Below, one piece after another: positions 7,948-15,283 of a stretch of DNA of 22,962 nt. The DNA is taken from NCBI GenBank assembly GCA_001795335.1, contig MGOK01000113.1:11954-34915 (forward strand), in the 5' to 3' direction. The number at the start of each line of letters is the position of its first letter. The first letter of the stretch is position 1. The notes beneath the pieces were generated by a model that ran no database searches, had not been told where the DNA came from, and saw nothing but the letters and a program-made list of their open reading frames with translations. The DNA comes from Chloroflexi bacterium RBG_19FT_COMBO_55_16 (GTDB lineage Bacteria > Chloroflexota > Anaerolineae > Anaerolineales > UBA4823). The translations under genes and the position numbers were made by a program.

Positions 7948-10365
7948 TCATTGCCCTCGTAATCCGAACACCGTCGCCGGGGTGCGTAATAAGATCAGGA
8001 AATCCATCAGCAGGTTGCGGTGCTTGATGTAGTAAAGGTCATACTCCAGCTTGACCACGGTCTCATCGATCGTGGATGCATAGCCGAAGTTAATCTGCGC
8101 CCACCCGGTCATGCCCGGTTTCACCAGCAAGCGCGAACGGTAAAAAGGGACGTGCTTCTGGAATATCGCCACCAACTCGGGCCGCTCGGCACGCGGCCCC
8201 ACCAGGCTCATCTCGCCGCGCAATACATTGATAAATTGAGGCAACTCGTCCAGATGTGTCCGGCGCAGGAAACGGCCGATGCGAGTAGCCCGTTCGTCAT
8301 CCTCTCTCGCCCATTGAGGTTGGCCATCCGCTTCGGCATCCTGGCGCATCGTGCGATATTTCAAGATGCGGTATAGCTGAGCACCGCGCCCAGCACGCAT
8401 TTGCGAATAAAAAACCGGGCGGCCGCTGTCGACCAAGATCCCCAGGCTGATAAAAGGCATAGTGATTATCAGAAGCAAGACACCGACCACTCCACCAAGG
8501 ATGTCGACGATCCGTTTTCCTAATTCATAGAACTGGTTCACCCGGCTCTGGTCTACAAAAGAGCGCAAGACCCAATTCGCTTCCAGCAAGCGAATCGGAA
8601 CCCTGCCGAGCAACTCCTCATATACTACCGGCATGCGTGTGATCACAACCCCACGCTCCTGGGCGTCCAATAGGGTTTGAAACGTGCTGCCATGCATTTC
8701 ACCGGATATCGCCACGATAACGTCCGAAACGTTTTCGAGCTCAATGATCTCTAGGAGGCTATCACTGCCAGCCAGGATGGGAGAGTTTTCGAGGCTTGTG
8801 CCAATTTTTTGGGGGTCATCGTCGATGATCCCCACCACGAAGAAAGGTGGAGGCCACAAATCGTTGATCAGTTTCAACAAGGTTTGACCGGCCCTACCAG
8901 CTCCGACCAGCAATACACGGCGTAGAAACGCTGGGGCTGTGAATATTTTAATATAGACAAAACGCCACACCAGGGTCAACACGGAAGCAGCCACCAGAAA
9001 TCCCGCTACTCCACGCCGGGGCAACAACGATTTTGGCGGATCGGTAAAATAAAAATATAGCAACAGGTATAAACCCAGACCGATGATAGCCGCGGTGGCC
9101 ACACCACGCACCGTATCCCCCCAATCACCCGCGCGGTGAACGTCATATAGTTCTACCATTAAGATCAGCCAGACAAATGGCAACAGGTAAAACCAGGTCG
9201 GGGGGCGCTGTTTCAAGAATTCAAGCGAAAAGCCCAACCACTCTGCTGCGCTGGCCCAATAGTACAGAGCTACCACCAGAGCGATCAGCGCGGTGAGGAA
9301 ATCGCCGATCAACAATAAAGTACGCTTTTCACGGGTATGCAAACGCCAGCGCTTGGATTTTGGTACGCCCCGCGGGTGAACTAACATGACTAATGAACTC
9401 CACATAAAAGCAGCTCCCCAGGCAAAGTGCATCGTCGCGATCGCCAAAGGGAGGCCGAGCATGTAATCTACCTCACGTTCCTTGATTGCGACCTGCACCC
9501 CTGAGAACAGCAAAGCCGAATAATAAACCGCAACTTCAACCATTAGCAACCAGAGTGCCCAGGAGAACCATATCCCCAGGAATCCTAAAAGCGGAATGCT
9601 GAGCACAAATACCCCGGCCAGCTGTCGCCAGCGAAACGTTTCCGGATAACGCTTGAGCATGCGCGCTTTCCAGTAGCCATAGCGCCAGTATTGCTGCGCA
9701 AGTTCGCCAAAGGTGGGGCGCGCAAAATAAACCGAACGGATGGCCGGGTCAAACCAAATCTGGCCCCCCGCCTTACGGATGCGTGCATTGAACTCGTAAT
9801 CCTCATTGGTTAACAGCGTTTCATCGAACGTGCCTATACGCTCAACCAAAGATCGACGAAAGGCGCCAAACGGCACTGTGTCCACCGCCTGACCATAACC
9901 GCCGAGCCGGTAACGCGCGTCGCCCACTCCCAAAGGATGCCCTGCTGCGACGGAGATAGCCTTCGCCGGCCAGCTATTCCCGATCGGCTGGACCTCCCAC
10001 TCCCCACCGACGTTATCACCCAACCCGGCCTGCAAAACCTCCACACAACTGGCAACATACTCTGGAGAAGGCACTGCGTGTGCATCGAGGCGTACGATGA
10101 ACTCACCGCTTGCAGCTGCGATTGCCCGGTTCAACCCAGCTGGGATGATGCGCCGCGGGTTATCCACTACGCTTACCCGTAACTCGGGATGGGTCTGCTG
10201 AAAAGCAGCAATTTCCTGCCGGGTGCGATCGGTCGAACGCCCATCAGCGATTACCACCTCCATCTCCTGCCGCGGAAATGTTTGCGCGAAAACCGCCTCC
10301 AGGAGCAGGCGGATGGTATCCTGCTCATTGTAACATGGCACAATTATCGATACGAGAGGGGGCAT
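7948..10365 (-). CDS. Fusion: GT2 glycosyltransferase + polyprenyl-phosphate sugar-phosphate transferase
   Basis: One uninterrupted 805-codon frame with two enzymes. Residues 1-335 are a family 2 glycosyltransferase (SIIVPCYNEQDT at 6-17, D41 in ADGRSTDRT, DAH at 94-96) with C-terminal membrane helices, resembling ExoA-like enzymes. From about 340 a WbaP/EpsE-like unit follows: an N-terminal membrane region, a Rossmann-like domain (VLLVGAGRAGQ), then the catalytic phosphoglycosyltransferase domain from about 612 (KRIVDILGG, RILKYRTM). The Asp-Glu dyad is in LDELPQF near 704-705, followed by SLVGPRAERPE and KPGMTGWAQ. The C-terminal half would transfer a sugar phosphate to undecaprenyl phosphate and the N-terminal half would add a further sugar. 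It is the first gene of the operon. ATG 10365 has only a weak Shine-Dalgarno but fits the GT2 N-terminus exactly. Confidence 0.93.
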   Translation of the reverse strand: MPPLVSIIVPCYNEQDTIRLLLEAVFAQTFPRQEMEVVIADGRSTDRTRQEIAAFQQTHPELRVSVVDNPRRIIPAGLNRAIAAASGEFIVRLDAHAVPSPEYVASCVEVLQAGLGDNVGGEWEVQPIGNSWPAKAISVAAGHPLGVGDARYRLGGYGQAVDTVPFGAFRRSLVERIGTFDETLLTNEDYEFNARIRKAGGQIWFDPAIRSVYFARPTFGELAQQYWRYGYWKARMLKRYPETFRWRQLAGVFVLSIPLLGFLGIWFSWALWLLMVEVAVYYSALLFSGVQVAIKEREVDYMLGLPLAIATMHFAWGAAFMWSSLVMLVHPRGVPKSKRWRLHTREKRTLLLIGDFLTALIALVVALYYWASAAEWLGFSLEFLKQRPPTWFYLLPFVWLILMVELYDVHRAGDWGDTVRGVATAAIIGLGLYLLLYFYFTDPPKSLLPRRGVAGFLVAASVLTLVWRFVYIKIFTAPAFLRRVLLVGAGRAGQTLLKLINDLWPPPFFVVGIIDDDPQKIGTSLENSPILAGSDSLLEIIELENVSDVIVAISGEMHGSTFQTLLDAQERGVVITRMPVVYEELLGRVPIRLLEANWVLRSFVDQSRVNQFYELGKRIVDILGGVVGVLLLIITMPFISLGILVDSGRPVFYSQMRAGRGAQLYRILKYRTMRQDAEADGQPQWAREDDERATRIGRFLRRTHLDELPQFINVLRGEMSLVGPRAERPELVAIFQKHVPFYRSRLLVKPGMTGWAQINFGYASTIDETVVKLEYDLYYIKHRNLLMDFLILLRTPATVFGLRGQ

Positions 10366-10476
10366 GAGGGAAGTATTACTTCTATCAGTATCCAGTATCC
10401 AATCTAAAGTTTTCAGTTTTCAGAGGTTAGTATACGATAGAAGTTGGGTATTTAAATGAGCATTGTGTGCTGTTTA
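10366..10476. repeat. Intergenic region with tandem 7-mers inside an inverted repeat
   Basis: ACTTCTATC at 10378-10386 pairs perfectly with GATAGAAGT at 10436-10444 across a 49-nt loop. The loop holds two adjacent tandem duplications: AGTATCC twice (10387-10400) and GTTTTCA twice (10409-10422). The region separates ridA from the glycan operon and could hold that operon's promoter or the ridA transcript end. No convincing -35/-10 pair was seen. Confidence 0.45.
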
Positions 10477-10866
10477 CTAATCGCTGATTAACGCGATCGC
10501 CTCGATCTCCACTGCCACGCCCTTCGGCAATGCCGAGACCTGGACCGTCGAACGGGCCGGATAGTCCTGGGAGAAGAACTCGGCGTAGATGCTGTTCATT
10601 TGGGCGAAGTCGTTCATATCGCGCAGGAATACGGTAGTCTTGACGACTTCTTGCAGCGAAGACCCAGCTGCTTCCAGGACACCCTGTAGATTGCGGAATA
10701 CCTGGCGCGTCTCAGCTTGAATGCCACCAGGCACAACCTCGCCGGATAGTGGGTCGAGACCGATCTGCCCGGCAGTAAAAACCAGGTGCCCTGCGCGCAC
10801 GCCGGCGGAATAAGGGCCAATCGGCCCCGGCGCTTTATCGGTTGTGATCACCTTCTTACTTGCCAT
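10477..10866 (-). CDS. ridA: RidA/YjgF/UK114 family enamine/imine deaminase
   Basis: A 129-residue protein of exactly the usual RidA size. RidA hydrolyses reactive enamine/imine intermediates, such as 2-aminoacrylate made by PLP enzymes, to the ketoacid and ammonia. The key residues are present: Y19 in GPIGPYSAG, R105 in YPARSTVQV and E120 in VEIEAIA. The family-typical FTAGQIGLDP and the NLQGVLEAAGSSL stretch are clear. The start at ATG 10866 has an excellent GAGGAGA 5-10 nt upstream. It follows a creatininase-family gene by 120 bp containing a strong hairpin, so it is probably partly independently expressed. A link to the PLP enzyme elsewhere in the window is plausible functionally but not shown by context. 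Confidence 0.96.
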   Translation of the reverse strand: MASKKVITTDKAPGPIGPYSAGVRAGHLVFTAGQIGLDPLSGEVVPGGIQAETRQVFRNLQGVLEAAGSSLQEVVKTTVFLRDMNDFAQMNSIYAEFFSQDYPARSTVQVSALPKGVAVEIEAIALISD

Positions 10867-10928
10867 GTTTTCTCCTCTTGAAAGTATTTTTCCATAAGGG
10901 GCTTTTTATTTATGAGGAATCCAAGAAG

Positions 10929-10979
10929 TCAGGAAACCAGGAATTACAAAATTCCTATCCTGTATTCCTGGCTTCCTGA
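10929..10979 (-). terminator. Long hairpin between creatininase-family gene and ridA
   Basis: TCAGGAAACCAGGAAT (10929-10944) and ATTCCTGGCTTCCTGA (10964-10979) form a 16-bp stem with a 19-nt loop. Read as minus-strand RNA the single non-Watson-Crick position is a permissible G-U pair, whereas on the plus strand it would be A-C, favouring a role in the minus-strand transcript. A nested AGGAATT/AATTCCT hairpin (10939-10956) could form instead. The run of T after the stem is weak, so it may be an RNA-stability or attenuating element rather than a full terminator. Confidence 0.5.
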
Positions 10980-10986
10980 AAATAAA

Positions 10987-11679
10987 TCATTTTCCCTGCT
11001 CGAAGCGTAAAAGTTGAAGTACATCTTCTAAGGCAGCGGCAAACAGCTCATCCATGATCGCCTGATCAACCTGGTACGGGCCGCCGAAAACCCCATCCCC
11101 ATAAACCTGGCGCGCCTGTTCAGCATCCATCAGGCCAGGCACACGTGGTGGGATCTTTTCTCCGGGCGGCAGATCGGCGACACGCGTGAATGGGAAGGCC
11201 TCCAACCAATTGGCATGGGTGGGGCGCAAGTCGTGGTTCTGGGCAACCTTTTCCACGCCGTGCGACTGCCACCAGCTATACCACGCCAGGCGCAGGCCGG
11301 GCAACTGATTGGCCAATTCATACAGGCGCAGCCGCGCCGGGTCATTGCCGCCATGCCCATTGAGCACTAGCAAGCGCCGGAAACCCTGCCCATAAGCCGA
11401 GCGCACCAGGTCCTCAACCAGGTCGAGCAGCGTGCTGACGCGCAGACTGAGGGTACCCGGGTAGCTGAGGAAATAAGGTGAGGCGCCGAAGTTGAGCGGA
11501 GGAGCGACCAGCACCCTGCTTTGTTGGCTGGCGGCATCCGCCAGGGCAAGGGGGATTTTCACATCGGTCAGCAGGCTCAGGTAGCCGTGCTGTTCGCACG
11601 CTCCCAGCACCAAGATCAACCGGTCGTCATGTTGTAAATAACTTTCAACGTCGAACCAGTTCAGGTCTTCAAGCCGCAT
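10987..11679 (-). CDS. Creatininase-family amidohydrolase
   Basis: A 230-residue protein of the creatininase/MftE family of metal-dependent cyclic-amide hydrolases. The typical metal-binding segment is present as GACEQHG (E29, H31) with D39 in LLTDVKIP; NGHGGN (107-112) supplies H109. HANWLEAF (155-162) stands where the family usually has HAG-x-x-ETS. The usual second histidine after EQHG-x-H is replaced here (EQHGYL), so the site differs somewhat from the canonical enzyme. Members act on creatinine, on formylated intermediates of riboflavin breakdown, or on the mycofactocin precursor; the substrate here is unknown. ATG 11679 is preceded by GGGG 6 nt upstream and a stronger AGAGGAGG further away. 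It lies upstream of ridA. Confidence 0.85.
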   Translation of the reverse strand: MRLEDLNWFDVESYLQHDDRLILVLGACEQHGYLSLLTDVKIPLALADAASQQSRVLVAPPLNFGASPYFLSYPGTLSLRVSTLLDLVEDLVRSAYGQGFRRLLVLNGHGGNDPARLRLYELANQLPGLRLAWYSWWQSHGVEKVAQNHDLRPTHANWLEAFPFTRVADLPPGEKIPPRVPGLMDAEQARQVYGDGVFGGPYQVDQAIMDELFAAALEDVLQLLRFEQGK

Positions 11680-11790
11680 AGATGCCCCTTTTTCCTCCTC
11701 TGATTAACATCATTTTATTCCAGGCTTTCATATCAAATTTACCCCCTGCTTACACTCCAATTTGTTAACGGCAATATCCAGGGTGGCCAA
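11680..11790. other. Intergenic spacer upstream of creatininase-family gene
   Basis: This 111-bp gap is AT-richer than its left neighbour. On the minus strand it holds AGAGGAGGAAAAAGGGG just before the creatininase-family start. No stem-loop terminator for the right-hand gene was recognised. Confidence 0.35.
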
Positions 11791-13662
11791 TTATTTACCA
11801 AAATATTCAGGAGCCAGATGCAGTCTTGTCTCCGCAATGCGGTGTTCATCAGGGTTGAAAATTGTTTCAATAATTGCGACAAACTGCTCATCCCTTACCA
11901 GGTGTGCCAATGCCTGGAGGTTACTCCGATCTGTGACGTATTCAGCAGCTCCCCAGGTGCCCATGGCGCGGATGCCGGCAAAGATATATCCATATCCCGA
12001 CCGACCTTGGCGCCTAAACCTTGCGATCAACGAGTAATCTCTTGGCTCAGGGGGGTCCTGGTCGGTTGGAGATGAGAGGACCTGTTCTTTTCTGCGCCGA
12101 TGTTGTAAGTAAGGAGTATCAGTGCCTACCGCACAAACATCATACTCAAAACCCTGATCGAGCAAAGACTCCACCAAGGAAGGGGGCAGTGACTTGGTGC
12201 AAATATAGATAACATGTCCAGGCCAGTCATTGATTTTTGCTTCCGCTTCTTGAGGGAACCAATTTCCTTGGAGTACCTCCGGTAGTTCAAAATTAAATTG
12301 CTTCACTTTAACCTGATATTCATTCAAGAACCCCTCGACTAATCTGGTAGCCGTCAAGTCCTCAAATGCCACCACCGGAAATGACCGGTTTGAAACCCGT
12401 CGGCAAGGATAAACGAGCAAGTAGGGGAGATCATCGAACTTCCAAATTTTTCCAATGATAGCGGGCTTCATGATCTCATCCTTCTCTTCCTCTTTACATA
12501 CCTGCTCGTAGGTGAGGCCTCGGTTCCAGCTTTCCCAAAATCGACTGCTTAGATATCGAAGAAAATGGGCGTGGATTCGATCTCTTCCATCTAATATAAT
12601 TGCTGGCCATTCTTCAAGTTTATATGGCGATCCTCCCTCTTCCGGAAATTCTTCCCACTCGATTATCCCAACGAAAGCAGCAGATGAGTCCGAATGGCTT
12701 TCCAATAATGCACCATTGAACATTGGAGGTATATCATAGAAGCGCATATCAAGTGGCTTACCCATTTTGCTCGCTTGCTCATAAATTTCCTTGGCCCTCA
12801 CCTTGATCACATCGGATTTAAACCATTGTCTTTGCTTAATATCGATCTCAGATCCTTTCTGCAATAAAATTTTGTTATACACTTCTTCATCATGGTGTTC
12901 GGCCACCCAATTTCGAGCGATAATCTTCACCTCAAGACCTTCCAAATCATAAGCCAGAAAATCATAAAGCAGCTCATTAGTATATGCAAAATAGAGCAGC
13001 CGGTCGAATTTGCGTTGCTGGCGAGTAGCGGTTATCCATTCCTTCAGGTTATTTGAGCTTCGGTCGTTATAATGGAGCGAGCATAACGCTGTCTTCCCAT
13101 CAAGGGTGTAGATTTTCCCGAAGGCTGGATGTTCATTTGTGAAAAGGCAACGCTCCTGGAATTCGGGCAAAAGACGGCGATAGATTTCCGAAGTCAGGAC
13201 AACATAACCAGGTTGACAGATTTCCCTGTCGCGCTTTGCCAGTAAATTCAATGCATCCCCAGCCAGCTCGCCTGGCTCGCCGTTTTGGTTAACCAGGCTG
13301 CCAGCATGGCACACGATTCTCAAAATGATTTCCTGGCGGTGAGGCAACTTGTTCAGGATCGATTTGGTACGGTTGAATAAAGGGACAAGATGCCTGACGC
13401 GATCTGCGAATAGAATCAACTCGTCGCAACCTTTGGAGATATCGAATAATACAATCCCCCCGTCCCCTTGCCAAGTCAATAATATGGCAAGTTCATTCTT
13501 GAGCTCATGTTTCAACAAACCTTCAAGGGCTGCTTTCGTCTCTGACTTCTCTCTGTCCGCCCCGGCCTGTTTAGAGTGCCCGACCATATCGATTGAAATT
13601 AAGCCGGCAAGGAACTCTTGACCCGGCTTTACATGCTTGGTGAGGAATTCCTTAGGATCCAT
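11791..13662 (-). CDS. Large protein with divergent class III cyclase domain and two uncharacterised domains
   Basis: 623 residues. Residues about 15-165 resemble a class III nucleotidyl cyclase: D25 in LISIDMVGHS, D67 in LLTWQGDGG (42 residues apart, versus 44 in the canonical cyclase of this window) and GDALNLLAKR (135-144). The base-selecting positions four residues before the glycines' aspartates are T63 and E132, unlike the Lys/Thr adenylate pair, and N139 to R144 is one residue longer than usual. Substrate may differ, or the domain may be inactive. Residues about 218-365 (YFAYTNELLYDF, VKIIARNW, MRFYDIPPMFNG) form a second domain. Residues about 425-610 form a third with IFAGIRAMGTWGAAEYV (560-576). 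I do not recognise either with certainty. No membrane segment. Codon use is AT-richer than neighbours. ATG 13662 has GAGAGG about 8 nt upstream. It stands alone; transfer and a stress or defence role are inferences. Confidence 0.75.
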   Translation of the reverse strand: MDPKEFLTKHVKPGQEFLAGLISIDMVGHSKQAGADREKSETKAALEGLLKHELKNELAILLTWQGDGGIVLFDISKGCDELILFADRVRHLVPLFNRTKSILNKLPHRQEIILRIVCHAGSLVNQNGEPGELAGDALNLLAKRDREICQPGYVVLTSEIYRRLLPEFQERCLFTNEHPAFGKIYTLDGKTALCSLHYNDRSSNNLKEWITATRQQRKFDRLLYFAYTNELLYDFLAYDLEGLEVKIIARNWVAEHHDEEVYNKILLQKGSEIDIKQRQWFKSDVIKVRAKEIYEQASKMGKPLDMRFYDIPPMFNGALLESHSDSSAAFVGIIEWEEFPEEGGSPYKLEEWPAIILDGRDRIHAHFLRYLSSRFWESWNRGLTYEQVCKEEEKDEIMKPAIIGKIWKFDDLPYLLVYPCRRVSNRSFPVVAFEDLTATRLVEGFLNEYQVKVKQFNFELPEVLQGNWFPQEAEAKINDWPGHVIYICTKSLPPSLVESLLDQGFEYDVCAVGTDTPYLQHRRRKEQVLSSPTDQDPPEPRDYSLIARFRRQGRSGYGYIFAGIRAMGTWGAAEYVTDRSNLQALAHLVRDEQFVAIIETIFNPDEHRIAETRLHLAPEYFGK

Positions 13663-13837
13663 TATTCGCCTCTCTCCGATAAAGGTTTTTCCTTAGCAAT
13701 TAGGGATTTACACTCAATGTGAATAATTCTACTACCATTCAACGAACCTGTTGCTTAGGTAGCTCCCTCGGATGAGTAAAATAGACTGAGTTGGTGGCTT
13801 TTATCACGCCCCAAACAGTCTCTGGATCTGTATAGAA

Positions 13838-13887
13838 GGAAAAAATAATGCAGCTCCCAGCCTAATTATGCCAAGCCTGAGAGCCGC
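13838..13887 (-). terminator. Probable intrinsic terminator after the coding remnant
   Basis: GCAGCTCCC (13850-13858) and GAGAGCCGC (13879-13887) form an imperfect stem with two mismatches. On the minus strand the stem is followed by ATTATTTTTTCC (13838-13849), a good T-run. It lies directly downstream of the remnant's stop at 13895, as expected for that gene's original terminator. Confidence 0.5.
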
Positions 13888-13894
13888 ATTTCAT

Positions 13895-14077
13895 TCAAAT
13901 CAGGCACTCAAAAACTCCTTTCTTAATTTCCCCCGCTACAAGCAGCTCGCTGACCCGCAGCCCAGCCAGACCAGGCAACCCGATCAGCGGCAGGGGGAAG
14001 CCAGCGAGAGCGCCCCCCAACAATGTCGCGCCTTGCATCAACGTGCGCAACGAAGTGAATTGTCCGGGTATACGAGC
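13895..14077 (-). pseudogene. C-terminal remnant of a membrane protein, possibly MFS-type
   Basis: A minus-strand frame is open between a stop at 14078-14080 and a stop at 13895-13897 and encodes about 60 residues. It has a hydrophobic, Gly/Leu-rich middle (TLMQGATLLGGALAG, then IGLPGLAGLRVSELL) ending GEIKKGVFECLI. An in-frame ATG at 14038 would give only 47 residues and has no ribosome-binding site. The R-x(7)-S-L-R-T-L-M-Q-G-A-T-L-L-G pattern recalls a late helix of major facilitator transporters, but that resemblance is weak. GC-rich codon use like the flanking chromosome and a following hairpin with T-run suggest the tail of a gene whose front was lost. Confidence 0.35.
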
Positions 14078-14117
14078 TTAAGGCTTGATTATTCTTTTCC
14101 TGGACATTCGCCGTAAG

Positions 14118-14600
14118 CTAATCTCCAGCTGCGTCTTCGGTCTGGACGGTCAGGTAATTCTGCAGACCCATCTGTTCGATCTGGTCGCGCTGGATTTCTG
14201 CCCAATCCTCATGGTCTTCTTCCATCTTCAGGATACGGATCAATAAATCAACGCTGGCCTGGTCGCTCACTTCATGCGCCAGCGCGATGGCTGCATTGTA
14301 GGCACGCACGGCTCCGAGCTCGGCTTCTTGGTCGTTGGTAACCATTTCAAGAACACTGGCGCCGATTTTCATGGGATTGAGCTTTGAAACAACCGGCGTG
14401 CCTTCCAGAAATATGATGCGCTGGATAAGCCACTCGGCATGGTGCATCTCGTCCTTGGCTTGATTCTCGATAGCCTTGTGGAGCTTACCATAGCCCCAAT
14501 TCTCACACATTTCCGAATGCACCATGTATTGGCTGATGGCGGTCAGCTCATCCGCCAGGAGTTGGTTCAACACCGTCAACAGCTTTTCATTGCCTTTCAT
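14118..14600 (-). CDS. bfr: Bacterioferritin
   Basis: A 160-residue bacterioferritin, the usual size, which stores iron as a 24-subunit shell after oxidising Fe(II) at a diiron centre. All ferroxidase ligands fall at the E. coli Bfr positions: E18, E51, H54, E94, E127 and H130. The haem-bridging methionine is M52 (KDEMHHAEW). I start at ATG 14600 because AAAGGAG lies 9 nt before it; an in-frame ATG at 14618 would place that ribosome-binding site inside the gene and add six non-homologous residues. It follows a DinB-fold gene and rubrerythrin on the same strand, an iron and oxidative-stress grouping. Confidence 0.97.
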   Translation of the reverse strand: MKGNEKLLTVLNQLLADELTAISQYMVHSEMCENWGYGKLHKAIENQAKDEMHHAEWLIQRIIFLEGTPVVSKLNPMKIGASVLEMVTNDQEAELGAVRAYNAAIALAHEVSDQASVDLLIRILKMEEDHEDWAEIQRDQIEQMGLQNYLTVQTEDAAGD

Positions 14601-14633
14601 TTTTTTCACTCCTTTCATCTACAAACTAGATTT

Positions 14634-14675
14634 ACTGCTGCGAATACCAATTCCCAGTATAACCCTTGCAGCAGT
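14634..14675 (-). terminator. Inverted repeat between DinB-fold gene and bfr
   Basis: ACTGCTGC (14634-14641) and GCAGCAGT (14668-14675) are perfect complements around a 26-nt loop in the 90-bp gap. No strong T-run follows on either strand, so it may act on RNA stability or mark the bfr promoter region rather than terminate transcription. Confidence 0.3.
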
Positions 14676-14690
14676 TTCCTCCATCAGGCG

Positions 14691-15197
14691 CTATTCAGGG
14701 CGATAAGGGGCTTCCGCCTCTATGTCACCCACGTATTGAGGAAGATTTGCCTGCCCAAGCATTTGCCGAATGGTTTGTATTTCACCGATGTGATACCAAT
14801 AATGGTAAGTCATGCGCCGCAGCGCTGAACCGATGCTTTGATCCACGGATTTCCCATTTCGCAATAACTCACTCTGTAAAATCTCACTGGTAAGGGCGTC
14901 GAGGAACGGATCTGCCGCCTGCGTCACGCTATTCCAGATCGCCAGCATTTCGTTCAAGGATGGGGTGCTCATCGGCGCCCTGGAAGCGTATACCTCATTC
15001 AAAATGGGGAATAGCACTTTACCCTGTGCCAGCTCAAGCCAGTATCGGTGTTCGTGCCAGGCAAGATGTCCGACGATCCAACTGATGCAATTCATCTGGC
15101 CAAAATGATGAGCTGCGTCGTCTTCTGATACGCCTTCCAGCCCGCGCAGCCATTCGCTACGTGTGAAGCGGAATTGGTCGACAAGAGGATGGATCAT
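14691..15197 (-). CDS. DinB-family four-helix protein
   Basis: A 168-residue member of the DinB/YfiT-like superfamily, small four-helix-bundle proteins that typically bind a divalent metal through three histidines. Candidate ligands are H48 in WIVGHLAWHEHRYW (or the neighbouring histidines) and the two histidines of RMTYHYWYHIGEI near residues 132-136. Functions in the family vary (thiol transferases, metal-dependent hydrolases, stress proteins), and the name does not imply DNA polymerase IV. ATG 15197 has GGAGAT 7-12 nt upstream. It lies between rubrerythrin and bacterioferritin on the same strand, suggesting an oxidative-stress or thiol-related role. Confidence 0.85.
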   Translation of the reverse strand: MIHPLVDQFRFTRSEWLRGLEGVSEDDAAHHFGQMNCISWIVGHLAWHEHRYWLELAQGKVLFPILNEVYASRAPMSTPSLNEMLAIWNSVTQAADPFLDALTSEILQSELLRNGKSVDQSIGSALRRMTYHYWYHIGEIQTIRQMLGQANLPQYVGDIEAEAPYRPE

Positions 15198-15283
15198 GCT
15201 CTATCTCCGATTGTTGCGCTCAAAAAGTTCTCATGCCCGGGCTGCCGGTATGGAAGCCGTTGAGGTTTTGGTAAATCAGGCGC

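Larger units (their letters stand above)
13663..14117. other. 455-bp region without an intact gene
   Basis: Between the cyclase-like gene and bacterioferritin there is no convincing complete gene. The right part (13895-14077) holds an apparent minus-strand coding remnant and its hairpin; the left part (13663-13840) is AT-rich and probably contains the promoter of the cyclase-like gene, though no clear -35/-10 pair was identified. GAATTGTCCGGG near 14057 and CCTGGACATTC near 14099 form an imperfect inverted repeat just after the bacterioferritin stop. Confidence 0.5.

Noticed and set aside
13868..14116. 82-codon plus-strand open frame
   Set aside because: Composition is low-complexity (Gln, Arg, Ser), there is no ribosome-binding site, and it lies antisense to the better-supported membrane-protein remnant.
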